Positions 33,770 to 42,331 of a stretch of 43,940 nt of DNA are shown here, in pieces. This stretch comes from an uncultured Bacteroidota bacterium. Lineage in GTDB: Bacteria > Bacteroidota > Bacteroidia > AKYH767-A > OLB10. The notes under the pieces are model-generated. The model was not told where the DNA came from and searched no databases. It was given only the letters and a program-made list of their open reading frames with translations. Positions within the stretch are counted from its first letter, which is position 1. Each line of letters opens with the position of its first letter. A program made the position numbers and the translations under genes. The stretch is from the NCBI GenBank assembly GCA_903881665.1, contig CAIRUC010000087.1:1-43940 (forward strand), written 5' to 3'.

Positions 33770-34795
33770 ATGACACTCGAAACCCATCAAAAATTTATGC
33801 ACCGCTGTTTGGAATTAGCGGCGAAAGGACTAGGCCGAACAGCACCTAATCCTTTAGTAGGTTCTGTGATTGTTCATAATGAACTGATTATAGGCGAAGG
33901 GTATCATCATAAATGCGGAGAAGCACACGCCGAAGTAAATGCTATAACATCGGTAAAGGATGAATCCTTGCTCGAAAAAAGCACCCTTTATATAAATCTC
34001 GAGCCCTGCAGTCATTTCGGAAAAACACCACCATGTGTCGATTTAATTATTGATAAGCGAATTAAACGCGTGGTAATCGGGATGCAGGACCCCTTTTCAA
34101 AAGTGAATGGCGAAGGCATTAGAAAGCTAAAAGAAAAGGGAATTGAAGTAATTTGCGATGTACTAAAAGAAGAAAGCGAACAACTCAACAAAAGGTTCAT
34201 CACATTTCATACGAAGCAACGACCGTATATTATATTAAAATGGGCGCAAAGTTTCGACGGATACATGGGAAGAGAAGGAGAAAATGTACGCATCAGCAAT
34301 GAAGAAAGCAGAATGTTAAATTACCAATGGCGATCGGAAGAAGACGCTGTTTTGGTTGGTTCGGGAACCATAATAACAGACAATCCACAACTCAACGTTC
34401 GCGACTTTCCAGGCAGAAATCCGATACGGATTATAATAGACCGTTCGGGAAAGCTTAACAACAATTTGAATATATTCGACGGCAGTTCTCGAACCATTAT
34501 AGTAACTACAGATAAACAAAAGCTTTATAAAAACGCAGAAATAATTAGAGTAAATGAACATACCTTTATTGAAGAAACGCTTGCCTCATTGCATCAATTG
34601 CAAATACAATCGATATTAATAGAAGGAGGAAAAAACATTCTAGAATTATTTATCAAAACCAATTTATGGGATGAAGCTAGAATATTTGTAGGCAGCAATG
34701 AACTTTACAACGGAATTACTGCGCCTGCAATAACTTTCGAAAACAAACATCAAACTAATATCGGAGATAATTATCTCTTTACCATTATCCATTAA
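33770..34795 (+). CDS. ribD: Bifunctional riboflavin biosynthesis deaminase/reductase RibD
   Basis: The 341-residue protein carries out two steps of riboflavin synthesis. The N-terminal zinc deaminase domain shows HAEVNAI (53-59) and PCSHFGKTPPC (79-89). The C-terminal NADPH-dependent reductase domain starts near RPYIILKWAQSFDG and includes DAVLVGSGTI. The ATG at 33770 is chosen because the in-frame TTG at 33758 is the end of the -7 promoter element. It heads a tightly packed operon: the next genes follow at 5, 3 and 1 bp. ribH lies 8.5 kb downstream in a separate unit. No FMN riboswitch is visible. Confidence 0.95.
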   Translation: MTLETHQKFMHRCLELAAKGLGRTAPNPLVGSVIVHNELIIGEGYHHKCGEAHAEVNAITSVKDESLLEKSTLYINLEPCSHFGKTPPCVDLIIDKRIKRVVIGMQDPFSKVNGEGIRKLKEKGIEVICDVLKEESEQLNKRFITFHTKQRPYIILKWAQSFDGYMGREGENVRISNEESRMLNYQWRSEEDAVLVGSGTIITDNPQLNVRDFPGRNPIRIIIDRSGKLNNNLNIFDGSSRTIIVTTDKQKLYKNAEIIRVNEHTFIEETLASLHQLQIQSILIEGGKNILELFIKTNLWDEARIFVGSNELYNGITAPAITFENKHQTNIGDNYLFTIIH

Positions 34796-34800
34796 AATTA

Positions 34801-35685
34801 ATGACTGGAGATTCACTACTTCAACTTATTATTGCTTCTGTTTTATCATCACTGTTATATGTGATTTTGAAATATTTTGACCGATTCAGAATTCATAATC
34901 TTCACGGATTAACATTCAATTATATTACAGCTTCCTCATTTGCTTTTTTCGCAAATTACGAAGCCAATAAATTAATGCTACCCACGATAAGCAACTTTGG
35001 AACATTTGCGTTAGTAGTAGGTTTTTTTTTCATAGTCGTATTTTACATTGCAGCACTTACAGCACAAAAAGCGGGCATAGCGGTGACTTCTATTGCAGGT
35101 AAAATGTCGATGATAATTCCGATTACGGCAGGCTTCTTTTTATACGGCGATCATATTACTGGACTAAGAATCGCAGGAATGATTATGGCCTTAATAGCAG
35201 TATATCTAAGCAGTGTAAAATCGAAAACACAAACGAATGTAAACGTCGATAAAAAAGTATGGATATTCCCATTATTGCTTTTTATTGGAAGTGGAATGGT
35301 TGACACCTCGATCAAAATCTCAGAGCATTATTATATTACTCGAGAAAACCAAAATTTATTTTTCTGTTGTTTATTTGGTGCGGCCGGCATCTTCGGCATC
35401 TTATCGACCTTATATCAGTACATATTCAAAAAAGTTAAAATAAAACTAAACAGTATTATTGGAGGAATTATATTAGGCCTTGCCAATTATTATTCATTGG
35501 TTTTTTTAGTCAATTGCTTATCTACCGAAGGTGCTGAAAGCGCACTCATATTTGCTATTGTAAACATGTTGGTTGTATTTATCTCAGCCTTATTAGCATT
35601 CTTCCTATTTAAGGAGCGCCCCACTAAAATGAACCTCATAGGAATGTTAATTGCATTGATTGCTATTTTTGTACTTTCTTACTAA
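34801..35685 (+). CDS. EamA/DMT-superfamily transporter
   Basis: The 294-residue integral membrane protein has about ten hydrophobic segments arranged as two EamA repeats (about 1-140 and 150-294). The second ends with FISALLAFFLFKERPTKMN, where the short LFKERP turn is a common EamA feature. Substrates of this superfamily are small metabolites (amino acids, nucleotides, sugars or vitamins). Its position 5 bp after ribD suggests cotranscription and perhaps a flavin-linked substrate, but that is guesswork. Start ATG 34801. Confidence 0.85.
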   Translation: MTGDSLLQLIIASVLSSLLYVILKYFDRFRIHNLHGLTFNYITASSFAFFANYEANKLMLPTISNFGTFALVVGFFFIVVFYIAALTAQKAGIAVTSIAGKMSMIIPITAGFFLYGDHITGLRIAGMIMALIAVYLSSVKSKTQTNVNVDKKVWIFPLLLFIGSGMVDTSIKISEHYYITRENQNLFFCCLFGAAGIFGILSTLYQYIFKKVKIKLNSIIGGIILGLANYYSLVFLVNCLSTEGAESALIFAIVNMLVVFISALLAFFLFKERPTKMNLIGMLIALIAIFVLSY

Positions 35686-35688
35686 CCC

Positions 35689-36309
35689 ATGTTATTCGAA
35701 GATACCTATTATACTATTGCAGAACCTACAGAAGGTAGCTTTCGCGACCGGGGCAGTAAATTTCTTGGGTTTGCGTATCCCGTAAAAACTGAAGAAGAAA
35801 TTAAGTCGATTATCCATCATCTTAAAAAAGAACATCCGCAAGCAAATCATCATTGCTATGCGTTTCGATTAACACCTGACCCCACAGTCTTAAGAGCAGC
35901 CGACGACAGAGAGCCTTCCGGCAGCGCGGGAAAACCCATATTAGGAGCCATACAATCGATAGGCCTCACCGACACTTTAGTGGTAGTTATTAGATACTTC
36001 GGAGGATCGTTATTAGGCGTTCCTGGATTAATCAACGCCTACCGTTCGGCAGCACAAGACGCGCTTCAGCAAGCCAAAATTTTAGAGAAAACAATTAACG
36101 ATAAATACATCATTCATTTTACCTTTGAGCAAATGAATGATGTTCATTCGCTTTTAAAATCGGAAGGAGCAATCATTACCACTCAAGAATACAATGAACC
36201 CTGTCAAATTCGATTTGAAATAAGAAAAAGTAAAACGAATTTGTTATTACATAAACTAAAAAACCACCCTACATTGGCCGCTAAAGCCACATGGGAATCC
36301 AATTACTAA
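35689..36309 (+). CDS. yigZ: YigZ/IMPACT-family protein
   Basis: The 206-residue protein matches the YigZ/IMPACT (UPF0029) family. The N-terminal domain shows SKFLGFAYPV (23-32), HHCYAFRL and DREPSGSAGKPIL (about 73-85), then VVVIRYFGGSLLGVPGLINA (split around 98-117), which is the family core. The C-terminal domain (about 135-206) is a ferredoxin-like extension. The eukaryotic homologue controls the Gcn2 stress pathway; the bacterial role is unknown. It lies 3 bp after the EamA gene and 1 bp before the M42 peptidase gene. Confidence 0.92.
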   Translation: MLFEDTYYTIAEPTEGSFRDRGSKFLGFAYPVKTEEEIKSIIHHLKKEHPQANHHCYAFRLTPDPTVLRAADDREPSGSAGKPILGAIQSIGLTDTLVVVIRYFGGSLLGVPGLINAYRSAAQDALQQAKILEKTINDKYIIHFTFEQMNDVHSLLKSEGAIITTQEYNEPCQIRFEIRKSKTNLLLHKLKNHPTLAAKATWESNY

Positions 36310-36310
36310 A

Positions 36311-37222
36311 ATGGAACTACTAAAATTACTTTGCGGAATACAAGCACCAGCGGGACAAGAAGCTGCGATGCAGGAATTTTTAATAGAATACATCAATAAA
36401 AATAAATCGTGGTGGAAAAGCACTCCTGAAATAATTCAGGGCGAAGATTTTCAGCACTGTATAATTCTAGCTTTTGGAAAACCGAGAACAGCTGTATTTG
36501 CTCATATCGACAATATTGGATTTACAGTTCGTTATAATAATGAGCTAGTAAAAATTGGTGGTCCGCGAACAAATAGCGGATATGCATTAATTGGAAGTGA
36601 TGAAGAAGGACACGTAGAAGGATTATTAGAATGCGACGAAGATCATCAATTAACTATAAAAAGCAATCGTGTTATTGCAACAGGAACAGCACTTAGTTTC
36701 AAGCAGCATTGGAGAGAAGATCATGAATTTGTTCAAAGCTGTTATATGGACAACCGATTAGGAGTATACAATGCGTTAAAATTAGCTGAAACGTTACAAG
36801 ACGGGATCATTGTTTTCAGTTGTTGGGAAGAGCATGGAGGAGGATCTGTTCCTTATATCGTAAAATATTTATGGGAAAACTATAAAATACGTCAGGCATT
36901 AATTAGCGATATTACTTGGATTACAAAAGGAGTACAGCACGGGAAGGGAGTGGTTGTTTCGTTAAGAGATTCGGGATTACCACGAAAAGTGTATGTTGAC
37001 AGAATCAGAAAAATACTCAGCGATTATAAAATTGAATTTCAGTTAGAAGTAGAAAGTTCGGGAGGAAGCGATGGGAATGAAATTCAGAAACAACCCTACC
37101 CTATTGACTGGTGTTTTGTAGGAGCGCCTGAAGATTTTGTACACTCGCCAGACGAAAAAGTGCATAAGCACGACATTGCATCAATGCGCAAAGCGTATGA
37201 ATTATTGATGGAAAAACTTTAA
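36311..37222 (+). CDS. M42-like metallo-aminopeptidase
   Basis: The 303-residue protein resembles the M42/M20-type zinc aminopeptidases. Metal and catalytic candidates appear in the expected order: His65 in VFAHIDNIGF, Asp147 in YMDNRLGVY, Glu173-Glu174 in CWEEHGGG, Asp200 in ISDITW and His278 in DFVHSP. It is shorter than typical M42 enzymes (about 340-360), and the Cys-Trp before the Glu pair is unusual, so specificity may differ. It is the last gene of the ribD operon, and its stop codon overlaps that of the convergent thioesterase gene by 4 bp. Confidence 0.82.
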   Translation: MELLKLLCGIQAPAGQEAAMQEFLIEYINKNKSWWKSTPEIIQGEDFQHCIILAFGKPRTAVFAHIDNIGFTVRYNNELVKIGGPRTNSGYALIGSDEEGHVEGLLECDEDHQLTIKSNRVIATGTALSFKQHWREDHEFVQSCYMDNRLGVYNALKLAETLQDGIIVFSCWEEHGGGSVPYIVKYLWENYKIRQALISDITWITKGVQHGKGVVVSLRDSGLPRKVYVDRIRKILSDYKIEFQLEVESSGGSDGNEIQKQPYPIDWCFVGAPEDFVHSPDEKVHKHDIASMRKAYELLMEKL

Positions 37223-37629
37223 GCTAAAAAATACTTTTCTAAACTTCGAATAATTGAGGGGGGAGCTGAAGTAGGTCGCCCTGTAGATTTATTCACAAAC
37301 ACCAATGTTGTTGATGCTTTATTCAACAAAACACCTTGCTCATTAAATGTCTCGTAATTATATACAACACGAGCCATTGGCATTTCAGTAATTGTCGTTT
37401 TAATAGTCAATAATTCATCATAAAAAGCAGGCTTAAAAAACTTCACCGAAAACTCAAGCACCGGCAAAAGAATACCCTCCTCTTCCATTTCGCGATAACA
37501 TACACCTAAAGTGCGAAGCGACTCAACACGAGCAACTTCAAAATACTGCGCATAATTACCATGATAAACGTAACGCATCTGATCAGTTTCAGAATAACGA
37601 ACTCGAATTTGAATCTCTGTAGTGTACAT
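37219..37629 (-). CDS. 4HBT-family acyl-CoA thioesterase (YbgC-like)
   Basis: From the ATG at 37629 the protein has 136 residues with the hot-dog fold of the 4-hydroxybenzoyl-CoA thioesterase family. IRVRYSETDQMRYVYHGNYAQY spans about 8-29: the Asp in ETDQM corresponds to the catalytic Asp of YbgC-like enzymes, and Tyr/His-Gly-Asn-Tyr follows. It probably hydrolyses short- or medium-chain acyl-CoA in the cytoplasm. The frame extends 11 codons upstream to a TTG at 37662, but that extension (IFFASSSNN) does not look like family sequence. Confidence 0.88.
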   Translation of the reverse strand: MYTTEIQIRVRYSETDQMRYVYHGNYAQYFEVARVESLRTLGVCYREMEEEGILLPVLEFSVKFFKPAFYDELLTIKTTITEMPMARVVYNYETFNEQGVLLNKASTTLVFVNKSTGRPTSAPPSIIRSLEKYFLA

Positions 37630-37690
37630 AATATTATTTGACGAAGATGCAAAAAAAATCAATAAAATATTTTTTCGAAAAAATGAATCA

Positions 37691-37707
37691 AAACGTAAAT
37701 ACGTTTG
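37691..37707 (+). promoter_or_regulatory. Promoter -7 element within a perfect inverted repeat
   Basis: AAACGTA (37691-37697), two bases, then TACGTTT (37700-37706) form a perfect 7-bp inverted repeat. Its right half plus the next G is TACGTTTG (37700-37707), a perfect -7 element for the 5'-nucleotidase operon. A repressor bound here would block transcription; candidate operator. Confidence 0.5.
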
Positions 37708-37728
37708 TATACTTGCAGTTGAAATCCT

Positions 37729-38505
37729 ATGAAATTTATCGAAAAATCACTCATTAAACAGATCTCACTGTTTATCATCCTTTTGCTATTTGCAAGTTGC
37801 CACACGCAATACGCAATTGAGAAAATGGAAACTCAGCAATATACATTCAGCGACTCGGCAAAATCACCAGTAGATTCAACTATATGGAAAATGATTAATC
37901 CCTATCACAATGAATTGAGCGCAAAAATGAGTGAATTACTAGTTGTATCAGACCAAGCACTGATAAAAGACTATCCGGAAGGCCTATTAGGTGATTTTGC
38001 AGCGGATGCTATTCAGCATCAAGCTATAAAGAAATGTGAAGCGAATAATCTTTCGAAACCCGACTTTACCTTCTTGAATAATGGAAGTTTAAGAGTACCT
38101 TTACCCAAAGGCGAAATAAATTTAGGGAACATCTTTGAACTAATGCCTTTTGAAAATGCAATCGTTATTTTAGAAATAAAAGGAAAAGACCTCGATCCTC
38201 TTTTTAAGTACATTGGAGAAAAAAATGGAATACCTGTTTCAGGCATTCGAATGAATATTAAAAACAAAACCGTGGAATCCGTTTTAATCAACGGTATTGC
38301 ATTGGAGGCTGAGAAAACCTATAGAGTAGCCACCAACGACTATCTGGCTAATGGAGGAGACAATATGAGTTTCTTGAAAAGTGCAATTACAAATACCGCC
38401 ATCAATTATACCGTTCGAGACGCATTTATCAGCGAACTTAAAGAAATGAAGGCAACAGGCAAAACGTTAAATGTAAAGCTGGATGGAAGAATCACAAAAT
38501 TATAA
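37729..38505 (+). CDS. 5'-nucleotidase C-terminal-domain lipoprotein
   Basis: The 258-residue protein is a lipoprotein, with lipobox LLFASC (19-24, acylated Cys24). The mature part matches the C-terminal, substrate-binding domain of UshA-type 5'-nucleotidases: DFAADAI (about 88), NNGSLRVPLPKGEINLGNIFELMPFEN (split around 117-143) and YLANGGDNMSF (about 205-215). By itself it lacks the metal centre; that half is encoded by the next gene, which overlaps by 23 bp. The two together would make one complete enzyme that releases phosphate or nucleosides in the periplasm. The gene order is opposite to the domain order in UshA. Confidence 0.9.
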   Translation: MKFIEKSLIKQISLFIILLLFASCHTQYAIEKMETQQYTFSDSAKSPVDSTIWKMINPYHNELSAKMSELLVVSDQALIKDYPEGLLGDFAADAIQHQAIKKCEANNLSKPDFTFLNNGSLRVPLPKGEINLGNIFELMPFENAIVILEIKGKDLDPLFKYIGEKNGIPVSGIRMNIKNKTVESVLINGIALEAEKTYRVATNDYLANGGDNMSFLKSAITNTAINYTVRDAFISELKEMKATGKTLNVKLDGRITKL

Positions 38506-39418
38506 CCGGAGGAAATTTATTGGCGACATCGCCAAAGCAACAGCTTGCATCGGATTAGCAGGAGTTCCATTAGACGCATTTGCCAAAAAAAATACTGTAA
38601 AAGTTACCATATTACATACAAATGATACACATAGCCGAATTGATCCATTTCCGTTAAGCGATCCAAAATTCCCAGGAATGGGAGGAGTTGCACGAAGAAT
38701 GGCATTGGTAAATAAAATACGAAGTGAAGAAAAAAACGTATTATTATTAGACAGTGGAGATATTTTTCAAGGAACCCCGTATTTCAATTTTTACGGAGGA
38801 GAATTAGAAATGAAGTTAATGACATTAATGGGATACGATGCCGCAACGATGGGTAACCATGATTTCGATAACGGAATTAATGGTTTCGTAAAACAACTAC
38901 CCCATGCAGCATTTCCATTTTTATGTTCAAATTACGACTTCAAAAACACAGCCTTAGAAGGAAGAACATTACCTTATACGTTATTTATAAAAGACGGAGT
39001 TAAAATAGGAATATTTGGAATTGGAATAGAGCTTGCTGGTTTAGTGGATGAAAAAAACTACGGCAAAACGATTTATTCAAATCCGATAGATATAGCAAAT
39101 AAAACAGCAAGTTTGTTGAAAAACGAAAAAAAATGTGATCTCATAATCTGTTTATCGCATTTAGGATTCAAATATGATAGTTCTCAAAAAATATCAGATC
39201 AACTGTTAGCAACTCAAACAGAAAATATAGATTTAATTTTAGGAGGACACACCCATACGTTTATTGACACTCCAGAGAAATACAGCAACTTAAAAAATAA
39301 GGAAGTACTTGTTGCTCAAACAGGTTGGGCAGGAATACGACTAGGAAGAATCGATTTTTATGTTGAAAAGAAATCATCATTAATTTCAAGCAAAGGTACT
39401 ACTGTAAAAATTTCTTGA
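38483..39418 (+). CDS. Tat-exported metallophosphatase, 5'-nucleotidase N-terminal domain
   Basis: The 311-residue protein has a twin-arginine signal, NRRKFIGDIAKATACIGLAG (8-27), implying Tat export in folded form. The metallophosphatase domain shows HTNDTHSR (45-52), DSGDIFQGTP (90-99), GNHDFDNG (124-131), the CLSHLGF stretch and GGHTHTF, that is, all dinuclear metal ligands of 5'-nucleotidase. The C-terminal nucleotide-binding domain is absent and is provided by the upstream lipoprotein. The start ATG (38483) overlaps that gene by 23 bp, which supports coupled translation. The Tat route for one half and the lipoprotein route for the other means assembly must occur in the periplasm. Confidence 0.92.
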   Translation: MEESQNYNRRKFIGDIAKATACIGLAGVPLDAFAKKNTVKVTILHTNDTHSRIDPFPLSDPKFPGMGGVARRMALVNKIRSEEKNVLLLDSGDIFQGTPYFNFYGGELEMKLMTLMGYDAATMGNHDFDNGINGFVKQLPHAAFPFLCSNYDFKNTALEGRTLPYTLFIKDGVKIGIFGIGIELAGLVDEKNYGKTIYSNPIDIANKTASLLKNEKKCDLIICLSHLGFKYDSSQKISDQLLATQTENIDLILGGHTHTFIDTPEKYSNLKNKEVLVAQTGWAGIRLGRIDFYVEKKSSLISSKGTTVKIS

Positions 39419-39499
39419 AATTCAAGTGCAAAATAATTTTTTATTAAGTTTTTTTACACAATATTTGCCACACAACACAAGAGTACGATTAAAACGATC

Positions 39500-39514
39500 A
39501 AACTAACCACCTAT
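39500..39514 (+). promoter_or_regulatory. 15-base leader motif shared with GH3 gene
   Basis: AAACTAACCACCTAT lies 28 bases before the dnaA ATG and is identical to 20188-20202. The -7-like AATATTTG further upstream (about 39461-39468) has one mismatch to TAnnTTTG. Confidence 0.35.
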
Positions 39515-39541
39515 TAAAATTTTAAAATCTCGCCACTAGGT

Positions 39542-40999
39542 ATGCAAAAGGAGAAAGAAACCTTATTAAATGAAAAAACCTGTGAGCAAGTATGGGAAAA
39601 TTGTTTAAAGCTGATAAGAGATAACGTCAACCCTCAGAATTTCAAAACATGGTTCGAGCCCATCAAGCCAGTAAAATTAGATCAGCAAACTTTGACAATT
39701 GAAGTTCCTAGTCAATTCGTATACGAATGGTTAGAAGAGCATTATATAGGTCTAATGCGAAAAACGATTAAACGCGAGCTTGGTGTTGATGGACGATTAG
39801 AGTATAGCATCCTAATGGAGAACGCTACTGCCAATACCAAACCATACACTGTTAAATTTCCAGCAAAGAGCAATAGCGGTTTAAAAAACCCTGCTGTTCC
39901 TATGCCACAGCACATCAGCGGAGGAATAAGAAACCCATTTATTATTCCGGGCTTAAAGAAAATCGATGTTGACTCTCAGCTCAAATCAAATTATTCATTC
40001 GAAAATTTTGTTGAAGGAGATTGCAATCGCTTAGCTAGATCTGCTGGATATGCAGTTGCTCAAAAGCCAGGTGGCACTTCCTTTAACCCCTTATTGATTT
40101 ATGGTGGAGCAGGATTAGGCAAAACTCACCTTGCCCATGCTATCGGAATCGAAATCAAAAACAACTTCCCGAATAAGACTGTATTATATGTACCAAGCGA
40201 GAAGTTTATGTCACAGTTTGTTGATGCAGTAAAAAACAACTCATCTAATGACTTCGTTCACTTCTATCAGATGATGGATGTGCTTATCATAGATGATATT
40301 CAATTTTTTGCTGGCAAAGACAAGACGCAAGATGTTTTCTTCCACATCTTTAATCACCTACACCAAAATAACAAGCAAATCATCCTTACCTGCGATAAAC
40401 CTCCGGTTGATCTTCAAGGAATGGAACAACGATTACTTTCTCGCTTCAAATGGGGATTGGCAGCTGATTTACAAGTTCCTGACTTAGAAACGCGTATCGC
40501 AATCCTACGCAAGAAAATGTATGTCGATGGCATTGAACTACCTAATGAGATCACTGAATATATCGCATTGAGTATTACAAACAATATTAGAGAACTAGAA
40601 GGTGCTTTAATTTCTATCATTGCTCAATCATCGCTGAATAAAAAACCAATTACCCTCGAGCTTGCAAAACAAATGATAGACAAATTTGTAAAGAATACTG
40701 TTCACGAAATTTCAATCGATTATATACAGAAAGTAGTTTGTGATTACTTCGAACTTCCTTTAGAGGTATTAAAATCAAAAACTCGTAAGCGTGAAGTTGT
40801 ACAGGCGCGTCAGCTAGCGATGTATTTCAGCAAGCAATTTACAAAGTCGTCGCTTTCAAACATTGGAATGCATTGCGGAGGTAAAGACCACGCTACCGTA
40901 CTCCATGCTTGCAGAACGGTAAACAACTTAATGGATACCGATAAAAAGTTCAAAGCGCAAGTTGTTGACCTTCAAAAACGCATTAATCTCTCGAGATAA
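39542..40999 (+). CDS. dnaA: Chromosomal replication initiator DnaA
   Basis: The 485-residue protein initiates chromosome replication. The N-terminal domain (about 12-90) has VWENCLKLI and FKTWFEPI. The AAA+ domain starts near 140, with Walker A GGAGLGKTH (188-196) and Walker B VLIIDDIQF (247-255). The C-terminal DNA-binding domain contains the DnaA signature GGKDHATVLHACR (446-458). Length and domain order are typical. No cluster of DnaA boxes flanks the gene, so the origin is not recognisable in this window; dnaN and gyrB are not adjacent either. A perfect hairpin follows at 41016-41053. Confidence 0.97.
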   Translation: MQKEKETLLNEKTCEQVWENCLKLIRDNVNPQNFKTWFEPIKPVKLDQQTLTIEVPSQFVYEWLEEHYIGLMRKTIKRELGVDGRLEYSILMENATANTKPYTVKFPAKSNSGLKNPAVPMPQHISGGIRNPFIIPGLKKIDVDSQLKSNYSFENFVEGDCNRLARSAGYAVAQKPGGTSFNPLLIYGGAGLGKTHLAHAIGIEIKNNFPNKTVLYVPSEKFMSQFVDAVKNNSSNDFVHFYQMMDVLIIDDIQFFAGKDKTQDVFFHIFNHLHQNNKQIILTCDKPPVDLQGMEQRLLSRFKWGLAADLQVPDLETRIAILRKKMYVDGIELPNEITEYIALSITNNIRELEGALISIIAQSSLNKKPITLELAKQMIDKFVKNTVHEISIDYIQKVVCDYFELPLEVLKSKTRKREVVQARQLAMYFSKQFTKSSLSNIGMHCGGKDHATVLHACRTVNNLMDTDKKFKAQVVDLQKRINLSR

Positions 41000-41015
41000 T
41001 ATACCAACCTCATTT

Positions 41016-41053
41016 TACTGATGTCCCAATGTTCATTCATTGGGACATCAGTA
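41016..41053 (+). terminator. Hairpin terminator after dnaA
   Basis: A 16-bp perfect stem (41016-41031 with 41038-41053, core GATGTCCCAATG) has a 6-base loop TTCATT. Only TTTAATA follows, so it is a strong hairpin with a weak T tract. Confidence 0.65.
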
Positions 41054-41065
41054 TTTAATACCCAT

Positions 41066-41527
41066 ATGAAAATTTTAATGGTTTGCTTGGGCAATATATG
41101 TCGCTCACCCCTTGCTGAGGGAATCATGAAGTCTAAGTTCAGCAAATACAAACTCCCCTACTCTGTTGATTCCGCAGGTACAGGAAATTGGCATGAAGGT
41201 GAAGCGCCCGACCCACGATCTATAAAAATTGCATTAGAAAATGGAGTCGACATTGCAGAACAAAGAGCAAGAGGATTCACAACCGAAGATTTTGATCGCT
41301 TTGACCGCATTTATGTGATGGATAAAAGCAATTTCAAAACCCTCTTAAACCAAATACCCAATATATCCTATCAATCCAAAATAAGCCTTATAACGGACTT
41401 TTACGGTAAAAAAGGAAGCGAAGTACCCGACCCTTATTATGGCAATCTCAACGAATTCCGTAATGTTTACAATATGCTCGATGAAATTTGTGAGCAAATC
41501 GCCCTTGATTTCTATCAAAAAAGGTAG
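41066..41527 (+). CDS. Low-molecular-weight protein tyrosine phosphatase
   Basis: From the ATG at 41066 the protein has 153 residues. The phosphate-binding loop CLGNICRS (7-14) is at the N-terminus with catalytic Cys7 and Arg13. The general-acid motif DPYYG follows near residue 120 (VPDPYYGNLNEF), and SAGTGNWHEGE is also typical. Such phosphatases act on phosphotyrosine, often linked to exopolysaccharide control, though no polysaccharide gene is nearby. The frame runs back to 41021, but that extension crosses the dnaA terminator hairpin, so it is not the start. Confidence 0.94.
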   Translation: MKILMVCLGNICRSPLAEGIMKSKFSKYKLPYSVDSAGTGNWHEGEAPDPRSIKIALENGVDIAEQRARGFTTEDFDRFDRIYVMDKSNFKTLLNQIPNISYQSKISLITDFYGKKGSEVPDPYYGNLNEFRNVYNMLDEICEQIALDFYQKR

Positions 41528-41600
41528 GGAAGTTAACAAAAGAGTGTTGAAACCTTCAAAAGACACATTGTTAAGTCTTTCACCCTATGGTTTTTTAACT

Positions 41601-41608
41601 TATATTTG
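41601..41608 (+). promoter_or_regulatory. Promoter -7 element of TPR membrane protein gene
   Basis: TATATTTG matches TAnnTTTG, 33 bases before the ATG at 41642. The in-frame TTG at 41606 is part of it. Confidence 0.55.
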
Positions 41609-41641
41609 CCCCTCTTATTAAAATTATCCGTACCTGTAGAT

Positions 41642-42319
41642 ATGGCATCTAAGAACAACGAAGGGTTCGAATTCAACGAATCAATTGACAAAGCAGAACA
41701 CTACGTTCGCGACAATAAAAAAAGCCTTGGAATCATCTTTGGCGCTGGCTTAGCTATTCTTGCTGCTTACTTCTGTTACAATATTTTCATTGTAAAACCA
41801 CAAGAAGAAAAAGCACAAAAAGAAATGTTTGCAGCTGAACGATATTTCGGGCAAGATAGCATTTCTGTCGCTCTTAAAGGCGATGGCACCTATCCTGGTT
41901 TCGAGAAATTAGTTGAAGACTATGGTTCATCGCCTTCAGGAAACTTAAGTCAGTATTATTTAGGAATGAGTCTTTTGAAAAAAGGAGAATTCGAAAAAGC
42001 AATCGAATCACTTAAGTCGTATGATGCAGAAGATGATGTTACCGGAGCACTCGCTTTAGGTGGTATTGCTGCCGCAAGCCTTGAATTAGGCAAGACGGAT
42101 GAAGCGTTGAAGTATTATAAAAAAGCTGCTGATTGGGATGAAAACAACTTCACACGGCCATTGTTCTTATTTAGAACCGCAATGGTTTTAGAACAACAAA
42201 AAGACTATAGTGGAGCATTAAGCATCTACCAACAAATTAAAAAAGATTTCCCTTCATGTACTGAAGCACGCGATATCGATAAATACATCGGAAGAGCTAC
42301 TGCTTTAGGCGGAAAATAA
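41642..42319 (+). CDS. Membrane-anchored TPR protein
   Basis: From the ATG at 41642 the protein has 225 residues. A short cytoplasmic N-terminus is followed by a single membrane segment (about 29-51, LGIIFGAGLAILAAYFCYN) and a periplasmic domain with TPR-like helical pairs: QYYLGMSLLKKGEFEKAIESL (split around 103-123), ALGGIAAASLELGKTDEALKYY (about 134-155) and FLFRTAMVLEQQKDYSGALSIY (about 171-192). The layout resembles YfgM-type ancillary proteins of the Sec translocon and Bacteroidota tetratricopeptide proteins. It sits 12 bp upstream of ribH and may be cotranscribed with it. Confidence 0.85.
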   Translation: MASKNNEGFEFNESIDKAEHYVRDNKKSLGIIFGAGLAILAAYFCYNIFIVKPQEEKAQKEMFAAERYFGQDSISVALKGDGTYPGFEKLVEDYGSSPSGNLSQYYLGMSLLKKGEFEKAIESLKSYDAEDDVTGALALGGIAAASLELGKTDEALKYYKKAADWDENNFTRPLFLFRTAMVLEQQKDYSGALSIYQQIKKDFPSCTEARDIDKYIGRATALGGK

Positions 42320-42331
42320 TAACCTACGCTC

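Noticed and set aside
39419..39541. Replication origin next to dnaA
   Set aside because: No DnaA boxes or AT-rich 13-mer-like repeats are found in the gap or on the other side of the gene.
41021..41065. N-terminal extension of the low-molecular-weight phosphatase
   Set aside because: It is encoded by the dnaA terminator hairpin; family members begin directly before the CLGNICRS loop.
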